Notes: generated by a model not told the origin, from the letters alone. A DNA stretch of 31,245 bases from Ettlia oleoabundans (GCA_019693395.1 JAAMXP010002227.1:1-31245), one strand, 5' to 3'. Counted from the stretch's first letter, positions 1 to 13,737 are shown. Numbers and translations: made by a program.

Positions 1-1
1 G

Positions 2-469
2 CGCGGCAGCGGTGGCGGCGCTGCGCGCCCCGCGCCGCCTGCGGCGGCTGCGGGTCAGCGGCCGCAGATCCCTCCCGGCATGGTGCCCATCATGGGGCCG
101 CACGGTCAGCCAATGCTGGTGCCGGCGGCCATGGCGGGCAACCCAGCTGCGGCGCAGCAGCTGCTGCTGCAGCAGCAGATGATGCTGGCGGCGCACATGC
201 AGCAGCACCAGCAACCGCAGGGGGGCGCGGCAGCAGGGGCAAACGCCGCCGCCCAGCAGCAGTTGCAGCTGCAGATGGCAGCGCTCATGCAGGCACAGAT
301 GGCGGCAGCCGCCGCAGCGCGCTCAGCGCCGGCGTCAGCAGCTTCTCAGCAACTTCCTCAATCGCTGCCGCTGCAACCACAGCAGGTGCAGCAGGCGCTC
401 CAGCACCAGCAATTGCAGCCTCAGCAGGTCCAACAGGCGTTGCAGCAGATTCAGCAACAGCAGGCACTT

Positions 470-500
<31 letters not shown>

Positions 501-529
501 CGGCTTCAATGGCTGTAGACCCACAGTAA
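2..529 (+). CDS. Gln/Ala-rich protein, C-terminal part (5' end outside window)
   Basis: The reading frame is open from the left edge (codons from base 2) to a TAA at 527-529, so this is the last exon or part of it. The visible 175 residues are Gly/Pro/Ala-rich at first, then Gln/Met/Ala-rich, and end with ten consecutive Gln before a short AASMAVDPQ tail. The peptide LQPQQVQQALQ occurs twice, a small internal duplication. Such Gln-rich tails are common in algal transcription regulators and RNA-binding proteins, but no folded domain is visible, so function cannot be assigned. The ATG at 80 is probably internal, because the frame stays open upstream with similar composition. The gene converges on RPL8. 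Its 3' UTR probably runs to the TGTAA at 1315 and would then include the long hairpin at 1108-1291. Confidence 0.7.
470..499 (+). repeat. Pure CAG trinucleotide tract
   Basis: Ten uninterrupted CAG codons encode Gln10 at the C-terminal end of the Gln-rich protein. Pure tracts of this kind tend to be length-polymorphic. Confidence 0.9.
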
Positions 530-1107
530 GATCCCGAATCGAGGCAGCACAACAGGGCCGGGTGACGCATATAGAAAGAATTGCTCCGGCTGCGTCTTCA
601 GAACGCTGTAGTTGCTTTCGGTCGCCTCCTGAAAATGCTGTTGTTGGTTTCTTGTTTTGTGTTGCCGTGTTCCATGCCTCGTGACTGCGTCCCACCATCT
701 CCCCTAGGCTAGGTGTGTTGTTGCTCCCTGTCTCTTTTTCTTTTTCTGTGAAGCCCAGTAGCAATTGGTCTTTCTCTCTCTACCCCAGCAGCCATTGGGG
801 CCATGCAAAAATGACACCAACTGGCTGGTCAGCTAGAGCGGCAACTATTCATACAGGAACGACAGCTGGTACCACCTGGCCACACCCTTTTGGTACTGAA
901 CAAGTGCAGCAGCAGCAGCAGCATCCGCGACGGCTGGCTGCGGTGACGTGGCACGGCAGCAATCGAGCCAACAGTGAGCAGCAGCTGCATCCGCTGCGTA
1001 GCAGCTGCCATTCATTGCACGCGCCTGCAGTTATATTTACTACACCGCATGCCAGCCATACCGGCCAGGCCATGCCTCACCAACCAACAGCAACACCAAC
1101 ACGCTCC

Positions 1108-1291
1108 CGAGTGATGTGCTGTTTCAGTCAGTAGCCATGATGGGAACTGCTGAGACCACAAGAGCTGATGGGTGGTTGCATCACAGAAGATGCAACCGTG
1201 AATCCGTCTTACCGATGGCGGCAAGACCCATCGGCTCTAGTGGTCTCAGCAGTTCCCATCATGGCTACTGACTGAAACAGCACATCACTCG
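1108..1291. repeat. Long near-perfect inverted repeat (hairpin)
   Basis: The left arm is 1108-1172 and the right arm 1227-1291. Each is 65 nt and they are complementary except at two positions. The 54-nt loop region contains a second perfect hairpin (9-bp stem, 1174-1182 with 1189-1197, 6-nt loop). As RNA it would fold into a very stable stem. It lies in the likely 3' UTR of the upstream Gln-rich gene. It could be a small-RNA precursor or a foldback (MITE-like) element. No coding capacity is seen. Confidence 0.9.
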
Positions 1292-1314
1292 TCTCCTCCC
1301 TTCTCATGCTGGTG

Positions 1315-1319
1315 TGTAA
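1315..1319 (+). terminator. TGTAA poly(A) signal, Gln-rich gene
   Basis: This is the first TGTAA noticed after the stop of the plus-strand gene. TGTAA is the usual chlorophyte polyadenylation signal. Cleavage would be expected about 15-20 nt downstream. Confidence 0.5.
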
Positions 1320-1357
1320 AGCACTGGTGTGTGGGGCGCAGCAGGCGACTGAACTGG

Positions 1358-1362
1358 TTACA
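1358..1362 (-). terminator. TGTAA poly(A) signal, RPL8
   Basis: TGTAA read on the minus strand, about 270 nt after the RPL8 stop codon. It faces the plus-strand signal at 1315, so the two convergent transcripts should end almost back to back. Confidence 0.5.
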
Positions 1363-1632
1363 GTGGGGATCTGTTGCAATGGTGCCAGCAAGTGACATTG
1401 CTGGCTAGTGTTGTTGTGACTTAGAGCGGATGGCACGACAAGAACCGTCATCGCACAGCGGAAAGCAGGGCAAACCACAACAAGTGTGCAGCCTGCCTGT
1501 GCCGCCGCTGCAGGCGCCCGCTGCCGCCGCCACCAACGCCCGTGTGGTGGCAACGCCGCCAGCCGCCGCCGTGGCTGGCGCGCCGCCGCCACCAGAGTAG
1601 GCGCTCTTCTACGCCGACGCTGCTGCCGCCGC

Positions 1633-4642
<3,010 letters not shown>

Positions 4643-5439
4643 CTTGGCCTGCGTATGACACGGTGGGTGACGGTGAGTCAGGCAGCATGACATGGCCTGC
4701 ATGTGGAAGGTGCGGCGGGCAAAGCCAGGCAGCAAGCGGCGGCAGCCCAGTGGAGCCGCCGCTCCGGCCTTGCCATCGTTGGGGGCCGCCCCAGACTGCA
4801 GCGAGCCGCAGGGCTCTGCTTCCACAGCATACGTGGCCAGAGCAAGCGTGGCGAGGCCAGCTGGAGCGAGGCCGGCCCTGCCATGCGTCCCTCCAATCGC
4901 GGTTGCCGCCCTAGCGCTGCCTATTGCGTCGAAGCTCCAAGCACATGGTGCTTCCTGCTGCCAGTGGCCCTACTGCCCACCAGCAAGAACCCACTTCCAC
5001 CGCCCTGCAGAGCTGCATGCAGCGCGATGAGCCCGACAGCCCCCCTCAATAATCACCTTACCACCACGCGACCGGTGGTCGAAGAGGCCGAGGCGGACAG
5101 AGCAGGGGCACAAGATGCCCGCCTGGCCCGCGTGACCCGGGGAGCCGTGAATTGGCAACTGGCATCACCTGCGCCCGTGATGCGTGTTGCCCGAAGGGTT
5201 CTTATTGGGACTTCAACGCTCGTTTGTGGGGTGCTAATGTGTCCAGACCTGCACAATAGCAAGAACATGTGAAACATGTTGACGCCAGGGGCCCTGCGAC
5301 TCCCGTTCTCATGAATGATTCGGAGTATTAGGTCAACTCTCGACCAACAGCATCGTGCCGACATCAACAACCTGCCAAAGATACACCTGCAGTACACAAC
5401 TCTGCTCAATTAACCTGCGCATTGGGCGCAAGAGGCACG
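4643..5439. promoter_or_regulatory. Divergent promoter region RPL8 / SANT gene
   Basis: This 797-bp stretch lies between the two start codons. It must hold both promoters and 5' UTRs. I see no clear TATA box or named element and no supportable exon. Confidence 0.5.
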
Positions 5440-8400
5440 ATGGCTGGGAGCGCGTCGACTGGCGGCCGGCACCACTTGCGAGCCGGGCACTCGATGACAA
5501 ACGACAGCCCGCAGCTGCCTCAGAGAGGCACCCGCCGCCCGCGCGCAAATGGGCATTACCCGCAGGCAGCAGTTCCACAGAACGATGATCCCAACACCGA
5601 CTCGCCTGAGGGACGTCTGCGCCCCAAGCAGGGCAGCGGCCGCTACACCGCTGGCGCGACCAAACAGCCCCCGGTGTTGCATCACTCCACAGCAGCAGAA
5701 GCCGCAGAAGTAGGCGGCTCCAATGCACAATCAAGGGCAATAGAGGCGGCAGCCCTCAAGGGCAGCAGGCCAGCTAAACGGCAGCGGGCTGCCAAGGCGG
5801 TTGCCCGCGCCACGCTGGCACGGGTGGGAGAATGGGAGGCCTGGGAGGATGATGCCCAACATGCAGGTGCAGCACTAGCACCTGATGAAGGTGCCACAGC
5901 TGCAGGTGCAGCACCAACAGCTCGCCCCAAGGCACGCCAGCGGCGGCAGCGTGTGCTAGTGGACGTGCACGGCAGAGTGGCAGGCAGCACATGCGCTGGT
6001 CCGAGGGTGGCTGCGGAGGAGCCCCTTGAAAACGAGTATGAGCGACAGGTGGGCATGCAGCCTGGTTCTAGCCGGCAACCTGCGGCCTTGTCCTAATGCT
6101 GAGACCGGGCTGGCAAGAATGTTAAGCTGGCAAGACGATGGCAGGACTGTCAAGCTGGCATCAGGATGACAAGATGCACAACACGTGCAGTGCTTCTGTC
6201 ACCTAGCCGCGCGTTCCGTTCTACAACCTTGCTGTCAGTCTGTTACAGGCCTGTGCCAGCGCCTGTTGCTCCTTTGCTTTCTGCAAGGCTTGTTTGGCAG
6301 CCCTTGGGGGATGTCCGGTGCCAGTCATGGAACCAGTGTGCCCAATCGGCAGCTTTGATTTGGTCGAATTTGAGGCACCTGCACTTCCCCCCCTTTGTGG
6401 CAACAACCCTCTCCCTTCACACTCCCAACGGTTCCTCCTTGCAGCGACTGGAGCGAATCCGACGCAATGAGCAAATGCTGCAGCAGCTGGGGGTGGCTGA
6501 GGCGGCAGGAGGGCTAGCAGCCGCAGTCGCAGCTCAGCAGCAGCAGCAGGGCCAGCCGCTGGCACGCAGCAGGGTGCCCCCACGGCCGCGAGAGCGACGG
6601 CAGGCCCTTCCCGCCGCAGCTGGCCCCATGCGAAAGTCGGCACGGCAGCGCGGGGACCGCCCCCTGACTCAAGAGGAGGCTGTGGCAGCGGCGGCAGCGG
6701 AGCTTGGAGCGGCAGGGCAGCCGGACTCGTCACAAGCCAGCGAGGGAGAGCTTGGTGAGAATGCGCGGCTGCTTGCCCAAGCTTTATGAATCGTGTATCA
6801 ATTTCTACATCTACATATTGGCATTATACATTGGTTGGGGAGTCTTGAAACCACATGGCGCTTGCGGCCGTGCAGAGCAGCAGAGGGGTACAGCCTGCTT
6901 TATTTTGTGCCGTGTTGCAACGCAGCATGTCAGGGTGTGGGCTGGTTTTCTTATGTTGTGCACGTTTGTCGGAGCAGCAGGCTTGGTTTGACAGCCACCA
7001 ATACCCTGCCGCCACTACCTGTTACTAGGGGTAAACCCAGTTGCCTAGCCTTTCTTCCTTGCAACCTGCGGAGCATGCAGGCCTGCTGGATCTAGAGCGG
7101 TACTTTCAGATCATTGGGCGGGACATCAGCCAGGCGGTACACTCGGGTGAGTGGCTGTACAGGTGCTGGTGAAAATTGGCTGTGGCTTCCTCCCGGCTGT
7201 CGCTTGGTGCCAGCCACTGGCGTTCCGCCAGCAACAGCACTGCAGGTTGCAGTTTGTAATCAAACCCTGACTGTGCTTGGCACTAACACTGTGGGTTGGG
7301 GTTACGGTCAACCCATGCTGCCCTGGCTGGCGGCGGGGCACTTTCTCTGCTGTGCGCTTTTCTACCGCAGACGGGCGCTTCCACGGCTGGGTCAACCCCT
7401 CGGTGGGTGAGCGGTACGGCATTGCTGGAGGTGCAGACGCTGCTTGGGAGGCTGCAGGTGTGGGCAACTTCAGCTTCAAGATTGATGCAAGCGGTGAGCA
7501 AGTCCTAGGCTTGGAAAATAGGCAGGTGCTGGAAAACATGCTGTAAGCTGAGAGTTGTCATAGCTGATAGCACAAGAACGTGGGTGCTCCACTGCCTGGC
7601 AGCGGCCTTGTGCCGGCAGGGCTTCCCTGCACAGGCTGCCCTGCCGCCAGCAAGCAACCCTGCTTGGCTCACTTGGATCGCATCCCGCCGGATCGTGGTT
7701 CCCTGTTCCTGCAACCTTATCCATTCCGTCTGACCTGATTTTCTGTGCTGGCGCCTTATCCGTTCCTTGCATCATTGTTCCTGCTGCCTGCAGCCATCCC
7801 ATCCGGCTTGAAGGGCCGAGGTTGGAGCGATGTACGTGCCTTCTCCCACAGCCAGCTGCAGAAGAACCCCAACGCCTACTTCTACCGCCACGTCGCGCCA
7901 CACGAGCAGCAGGTGGGGAATCCTTTCTACTAACTGTTTACCATTCTGTTTAAAACTCTTTGCTATATTTAGAAGTTTAACAGGTGGGCAATCCTTTGTT
8001 TTTATCCGATTTGCATTCTTTGAGCGCTTTGATGTGATCACTGCAGTCCTTACTGAGCAGAGGGTTTTGCGGCGGCGCTCGCCTGGCTGCCCTTCTGTGA
8101 CCAGTAAGCAACATCACTGACACTGTGCTGCAGCTGTGTTCTGTACGTCCACATCCCCCCACCCCCCATCCATCACCCCCTTCATGTGCAGGCACAAGGA
8201 GAGTGGACTGAGGAGGAGCACCAGCTGTTCCTGGAGACGGCACGGGCCCATGGCGTGGGTGACAAGTGGGGCCTGTTTGCCTCCTACCTGCCCCAGCGGG
8301 TGGGCTACCAGTGCAGCGCCTACTACAGGTGGGGCGACAGCTGGCCTCCGTCTGAAGGAGGGTGGTTGTTGGGGAGATGGGTGTGGGAGGGGGCACGACA

Positions 8401-8758
8401 ACTGGTGTGCTGCTTTCAGCTGGTGGTGGCAGGAACCATACGCGATGCGATGTCCCCAAGTCGCTTTGGTTGAGTCATGTAACTCGCATCTAAATGTGCT
8501 GGCTATGCTGAGATGGCATAACTGTTCCCCGGGCTGCTCCCTCCCTCGGGCGGGACAGCACGGCCTAATGCTGAGGTGGCATAAATGGCCTTAACATCCT
8601 TGGTTTACTGGAACTCCTGACTGCTGTGCCCCCCCCACCCCACCACACCACACCGGCCTACATGCCCCTGGTGCAGGGACGTGATCATTCCTCAGGGTTT
8701 GGTGATAGACAGGCGCTTCAAGTTGACCCGCAATGGCAAAGCGGTTTATGTGGGATGA
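5440..8758 (+). CDS. SANT/Myb-like domain protein
   Basis: Exons: 5440-6048, 6445-6754, 7081-7146, 7371-7493, 7794-7912, 8192-8328, 8677-8758. They total 1446 nt (481 aa) with all phases matching. Residues 1-195 are basic and Ala-rich. Next comes a motif across the first splice junction (ENEYERQ then RLERIRRNEQMLQQLG), then a Gln/Ala-rich linker. The conserved core starts with GRFHGWVNP and later has KNPNAYFYRHVAPHEQQ (about 394-410). A SANT/Myb-like fold follows at about 412-456 (WTEEEHQLFL, GVGDKWGLFASYLPQRVGYQ, CSAYYR). The protein ends PQGLVIDRRFKLTRNGKAVYVG. The NPNAYFYRH plus SANT arrangement recalls a family of uncharacterised algal and protist proteins. A chromatin or DNA-binding role is inferred only. 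ATG 5440 is the first in-frame ATG; the frame is also open a little upstream. Introns 1, 2, 4 and 6 (about 300-400 nt each) hold nothing recognisable apart from a repeated 17-mer-like sequence in intron 6. Confidence 0.85.
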
Positions 8759-8823
8759 GCAGCCTGTTAGCTTTTAAATCAGTCAGCTAGGCATAAATCC
8801 AGAAAGGCAGGCATGGGCCTGCG

Positions 8824-8960
8824 CAGGCAGAGAGCATCACTTACCGCCAGGCAGGCAGGCGGGCAGGCAGAGAGCATCACTTATCGGCCCATGGTAGGCA
8901 GGTAGGCAGGCAGAATGCATCACACACAGGCAGCCATGCAGGCAGGGTGGCATACATCAC
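8824..8960. repeat. Degenerate ~40-bp tandem repeat in 3' UTR
   Basis: The sequence GGCAGAGAGCATCACTTA occurs at 8826 and 8866, 40 bp apart. Weaker copies (CAGAATGCATCAC near 8911 and a GCATACATCACC copy further on) follow, each led by GGCAGGCAGG runs. It lies in the 3' UTR of the SANT gene. Confidence 0.75.
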
Positions 8961-9120
8961 CACAGACAGCCAGGCTTGGTTGAAACCCAAGTTCCCCTTG
9001 CGAGAGACAGACTCTGGTGGCTGCCCCGCTTGATTTGCTGCACGGGAGCAGTCAGGACATGTGGCTGGAATGATCTGAATCTTGACAAAGATTTTGAGCA
9101 ATAGAAGAACAGTTGGCTGT

Positions 9121-9125
9121 TGTAA
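9121..9125 (+). terminator. TGTAA poly(A) signal, SANT gene
   Basis: A TGTAA 363 nt after the stop codon at 8758. It is the first one noticed in this 3' UTR. Confidence 0.55.
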
Positions 9126-9195
9126 GCACACTCGAGCAGTGCAAAGGGCAACGTGCCGCTGATAGAGCATGCCTTAATCAATTTTCCTGGATAAA

Positions 9196-9200
9196 TTACA
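9196..9200 (-). terminator. TGTAA poly(A) signal, FN3 gene
   Basis: A minus-strand TGTAA about 320 nt after the stop codon at 9521. It faces the plus-strand signal at 9121, so the two convergent transcripts may end close together or overlap slightly. Confidence 0.55.
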
Positions 9201-9520
9201 TGGGGGGAGTACATGTGAAGGCAGATGCATGCAAGTGAAGAGGTGGGGCATGTGCAGGGTGAAGGATGAAACATGGCACGATGAAGGAATCAATCATGCA
9301 TGGCAGCATATGCACAAAGTAGTGCTATAAATTAGGAGAATCGCTCTTCTGATTAATCATATAATCTACATGATTGATCACGAGTGACTGCCAGCTGCTG
9401 GCAGCACCGATGGCGCACCGATGGCTGACTGGTGCCCTGTGGCCAGCTGCTGCCAACGGCCGCGGCTTCCCCTGAGAACATCTCCCGGCAGATCCAGGCA
9501 GTGCATGTGCTGCACTACCC

Positions 9521-11754
9521 CTATGGGCTGCTCACGATGTCGTCAGTCATCATCCCATCAGCTTGCCCCTCCATAGTCTCTGTAGGCATATAGACCCCGA
9601 AATCGCGGCGACCGGGGCGCACGGGGCCCTGGCAGCACGCTGTGTCCGCTGGGTTGCTGGGGAGGGGGAACAAGCCCATGAAGCGGGACTCCATGTCAGC
9701 CTGGGAGGTGGCGGAGGCAGCGGAGGCGTCGGAGGCTGTTGCACCCTCATCAAATGCCTGCACCAGAGGCTCGTCACCGGCGGCAGCGGAGCGACCGGTC
9801 TGGGGATTGGTTGAGCAGCCGCAGACGTCAGAGCAGTACTGCATGGAAGGCAAATTGAGTATAGGGGCACAGTTTGTATGTGAGAGGTGGGGAGGGGGTT
9901 GGCACAGCACAGCTTGAATGCGTGCCACAGAGCTAGCAACAAAGAGCCGGGGCATTCTCCCAACGCCAGTGGTAACAAGCTACAAGCGACCCCACTCCGA
10001 CCTGCAACTAATAACATTTGTCCTCACCTGAATGATGGAGCGACTGAATGGGTCCACCACACGCATGAAGGGGGCTGAGCACTGGCCGGCGGCCTTCTGC
10101 TGGGCGCAACTCATGGGGTTGCACCGCCCGGCAAAGGCGGCATTGCAAAGGGGGTAGAAACCAGGGGCGGGCAGGCAGGCCCACTGCTTAGGTGGGGCCA
10201 CAGGGGTGGCCTGCACGCTGGAATAACCGCCATTCCTCATGCTGGTGCTGTAGGCTGCACCATGACGAGAGGAGGAAGATGGTTGAGGGGCGATCACATG
10301 CCACTTGAACACATTCTTTATAACCATAATGCATACCCGCCCCAAAGGAAACAACACCCGTCATACAAAATTGCAGCAATGCATATACAGCATCCCAATC
10401 ACCTCCCTCCGGCCACATAGGGCCACCAAGTTCACTTGCCTTGGACTGAGAACTCGTAAGGTTGACCGTTCTGCAGCTGCTGGATGGTCACACAGCCCCC
10501 GCTGTTGACGCGGTGGCTCTGAGAGGGGCTGGAACGAAGGTTGCCCTGCGGCATTTAAGTGGGAAGCAAGATGGGATGCAAGCAACCCAACGAAAGAGAT
10601 TGTCAAGGGAAGCTAGACAGGCAGATGTGGGTTCTGGTGCTAGGCGGCAAGAGCATACGGCAAGAACATAAACGATACATGTCGCGCCTACGCTCTCACC
10701 CAACCACCAATGCCACACACCTTCCGCACAAGCACTCGTCACCACACTGCTAACCTGATCCACAGCGCGGACCAGCAGCCTGTATTCGTCAACACAGCCC
10801 AGGTTCTGCGGGGGTCCCCAGCACAGGGTCACATTGGCGTTGCCGGGAGTTGCCACCAGGTTGGTTGGAGCTGAGGGGATCAAATTGGTGGAGCAGGAAG
10901 GAGTGGGGGTGGCGACGGCCTGGGCCTCGCCTCCGCCGTTGTACCTAGCTGAGAAGGACTGCAACGGAATTGGGATTTGCATGGTGGAAGGACTTGGAAA
11001 GGGAGGCAACAAGCATCCGCTGCTATGGCGAACAGGGAAGACAGTAACCTGAACCCTGCTCCACAGAGCCAGCACGTGAACATTGGAGCAAAAGCAAGGC
11101 AGCAAGTGAGAGAGATATGGGCACTGCGAGGCCGGCCAGGGCAGTTAAGTGAGGACAGACTACCCAGGCATTCCCACCTTCACGAAGAAGCGATAGCGCT
11201 GCCCATTCTGCAGCCCCTGTATGGTGACTGTGAAGTCAGGAGTGCGCTGGGGCGCCAGGAACGAGCGCTGGTTGGTGTCCAGAGCGACGACAGTGATCTG
11301 CGGCCGTGGGAAGGGCGGTGGCAGCAGAGTGAGGCGGTGCTTGAACAGGGATTAGCAGCACTCAGTGGCACACACAGGAAGAGTCGATTATGGCTGGAAC
11401 ACAATGGATGGCAGAACAAAGGTGCTAACCGACCCGCTGCTAGCTTCTGCTGGGTACAGTAGCAATTAGTTCTCCATTCCAATTTAACCATGCAACTAAC
11501 TTGAAACCTACTTGATATTCCGTCACGCAAGCTCCATTGTTTGGCTTGTCCCAGGTTAGCTTAACTGCCCCATTGAGCGCTGCAGCCTTGAGGTTGGCAG
11601 GTGGGGAGGGCGGGATGTCGGCACAGCCAGGGCCAGCCACCAGGCGGATCTCCTGGGCGTGCGCCGGCGCTGCCAGCAGCAGGGCGCTCATGAGCAGGAG
11701 CAGCCGTGGCGCCGCTGCTGCCGCCTTGCAGCGTCTGCTGGCGGTAGCCGCCAT
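9521..11754 (-). CDS. Secreted protein with two fibronectin-III-like domains and Cys-rich tail
   Basis: Exons in transcript order: 11754-11512, 11297-11178, 10958-10755, 10545-10440, 10254-10028, 9838-9521. They total 1218 nt (405 aa plus TAG). Residues 1-34 form a textbook signal peptide (RLLLLMSALLLAAPAHAQ). Two FN3-like domains follow. The first (about 47-140) has PPSPPANLKAAALNGAVKLTW and GLQNGQRYRFFVK. The second (about 142-240) has PTNLVATPGNANVTLCWGPP and QLQNGQPYEFSVQ. The pattern PP-x-NL, TW/CW and NGQ-x-Y-x-F-x-V is typical of FN3. A Cys-rich segment (about 251-310) includes QWACLPAPG and YCSDVCGC. The acidic Ala/Ser-rich end looks disordered. It is probably an extracellular matrix or cell-wall protein; its partner is unknown. 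Intron 4 appears to use a GC donor. A GTGAGC just before the stop means a further exon cannot be excluded. It is divergent from another secreted protein gene. Confidence 0.85.
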
Positions 11755-12095
11755 GGGTACGTCAGCGCGCGGGAGGAGTGGAAGTGTTAGAGGCACGGTT
11801 GCTTTGCGTATGCGGAACGTACAAGTGGGGCTGGTGCGGGCGGGGGGCTGGTGGAGAGTTTGCCGAAGTGCTGCAACAGGGGCGGAGCAGTCATCATATA
11901 CAATGGTGGAAGGCATTTGTAGCTTCTCAGGAGCGCCCAGTACACTTCCAAGGGGCGCCTGGGCCAGTTCCGCGACACCTGAAATGCGTGCTGAGCAAAG
12001 GCCTTCATCGGATGGCGCGAGCGCGTCCTGTGCCCGAGCGCGTGCATTTGCACTGTAACGTGTTTCTGTTTGCCAAAAGCATTTTGTTACCAAAG
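11755..12095. promoter_or_regulatory. Short divergent promoter between two secreted-protein genes
   Basis: Only 341 bp separate the two start codons, so both promoters and 5' UTRs must share this space. No named motif is certain. The arrangement suggests co-regulation. Confidence 0.55.
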
Positions 12096-13500
12096 ATGGC
12101 TCGCGCACGGCTACTCGTTCTGCTGGCGGGTGAGATTCAATGCTGCCATCGGCACAGCATCAATGCGGTCTGTTAAGCTGCCTCTGGCGGCCGCTCGGCC
12201 TGCAGCCACACTTTCACACCTCACCGCTTTCGTCAAGATACATTATAACCTCCACGTGCAGGAATTCTCCTTCTGGGTGTTGCCGCCGCCCAAGACCCCT
12301 GTGCCTGCAGTCCGAATGGCGTATCAGGCGGGGTGGCGACAGGCCGCCCTGGGTGCAGCCAGCACCTGCTTTCCTCTGGCGACGCAGGATACTTTTGCAT
12401 GGTGAGCTCTTGCTTTTCTCATAGTGGATGATGAGTGCTTTTTGAGAGAAAGCGCCCGCCTTAAAGATTCCATGCCTGTGTTTGGAAGGGCGAATCCAGT
12501 GAGGCCCCGCCCAGCACCACCAATAAGCCCAACCCTTGTACCTTCTGCTCATTGCTTGCCTGCACAGGTGCATAACCCAGGCGCCTGCCACCAGGCCACT
12601 CCTTCCTCCACCCTCCCCGGTGCTGCATGGATGGACTGCCAGCCTGGCACCAGCGCCAGCGCCGCAGCACAAGCGGGCGCCAACAACCACGGCGGGCGCA
12701 AGTGGGGTCAGCACGAAAGCGCCGAGGCTGCTGCAGCCGCCAATGCTGCTGCCAGTGGCGGTGCCGGCTATGCAGCAGCTGGAGCCGATGCTGCTGCCAG
12801 CACCAACAACGGATACTGGCCCTGGCTGGCTGGCGGCAGCAGTGCCGACGCCTCCGCTGCTGCCAATGCCGTGGCTTCTGGCGGCAGCGCCGCCGCCGGT
12901 GCGCAAGCTTCTGCCCATTCACATGGTGGCAGCCCGTTTTACAAGCCAAGCACTGGGTCAGCCGAAGCCTCAGCATGGTCTCAAGCCAGCGGCGACAACG
13001 CCCAAGCCAGCTCAGCTGCACAAGCCCAAACCAGCGGCAAGGGCAAGGGGACGGAGAGCAGCGCCGCCGCTCACAGCGCCGCCAGTGCCAGCGGGCAGGG
13101 TGCGTCAGCCGATGCTTATGCTTATGCTTCCGCTGAGGCTGCTTCCGTCTGTGGGCTAGCACAGGCAGTTGCCTCTGCCTCTGCCTCTGCCAGCGCTGTG
13201 CTGCAAGCCGATCCCTGGGGCCACCACGGCCGCCAGACTATACAGCTCTCCGCCACCGCCGTGGCCCAGGCGCAAGCCCTGGCCGCCAGCCCCAGCTGCC
13301 TGCACGGCCACGGCTTTGGCTGCTCCCTGGCCCAGTCTGTCGCCACCGCCCAGTCCAGCACGAACATTGGAGCAACCACCTCTGGTAACGCTGTGCCTAT
13401 CAGAGTCACAGCCACAGCTTCAGCCACAGCAGAGGCAAGCGCAGTTCTCTCCAACCCGCTGTGTAGCGGGCATGGCGGGCACGGTGGCTACGCTGCGTGA
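12096..13500 (+). CDS. Secreted silk-like Ala/Ser/Gly-rich protein with six-Cys N-terminal module
   Basis: Exons: 12096-12129, 12262-12401, 12568-13500. They total 1107 nt (368 aa). The first splice completes an excellent signal peptide, MARARLLVLLA joined to GILLLGVAAA, with cleavage likely before QDPC. A compact module follows with Cys at 25, 27, 43, 57, 65 and 82: CACSPNGVSGG, GCSQH, GYFCMVHNPGACH, GAAWMDC. I recall similar modules in other green-algal secreted proteins, but cannot verify this here. From about residue 85 the protein is low-complexity Ala/Ser/Gly/Gln with alternating Ala-X runs (AVASASASASAVL, DAYAYASAEAA, VTATASATAEASAVL). A few Cys/His-Gly patches occur near the end (CLHGHGFGC, CSGHGGHGGYAA). 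A structural role in wall or extracellular matrix is inferred. A long ORF from ATG 12424 overlaps, but its first part is intron 2. Confidence 0.85.
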
Positions 13501-13737
13501 TGGCATGGCAAAGCGTGCCATGTTGTGAGTCATTACAATCCGCGATACCCCAGCCTGCACAGATTCTTCTGCTTTATTCTAACCGGTACAGAACCTGCAC
13601 ACAATCCAGTCATTCTATCAAAGTTAGAACATTCTACCCTGCATATGTTCAATTGTAGCTATTTCCATTTGCACATGAGCACTTCGCCGATCAACTTGTA
13701 CCCAGCCGGGTCCTTGTATAAATGATTTTGCCACAGC

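Larger units (their letters stand above)
530..1632. other. Convergent 3' intergenic region
   Basis: This region lies between the stop codons of the Gln-rich gene (+) and RPL8 (-). It contains no supportable coding exon. It holds the 65-bp-arm inverted repeat and two opposed TGTAA motifs that place both transcript ends near 1335-1345. Short CAG-rich stretches near 905-925 look like simple sequence. Confidence 0.7.
8759..9520. other. Convergent 3' region, SANT gene / FN3 gene
   Basis: No coding exon is supportable here. It contains a degenerate repeat array and two facing TGTAA motifs (9121 plus strand, 9200 minus strand). The right part, 9290-9380, is AT-rich, unlike the surrounding sequence. 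Confidence 0.6.

Noticed and set aside
11537..12058. 173-codon plus-strand ORF
   Set aside because: It lies antisense to exon 1 of the FN3 gene and in the promoter, with no recognisable feature.
12424..12567. ATG 12424 as start of the silk-like protein
   Set aside because: Using this start loses the signal peptide and half of the Cys module. The three-exon model gives a clean secreted protein with all six Cys.
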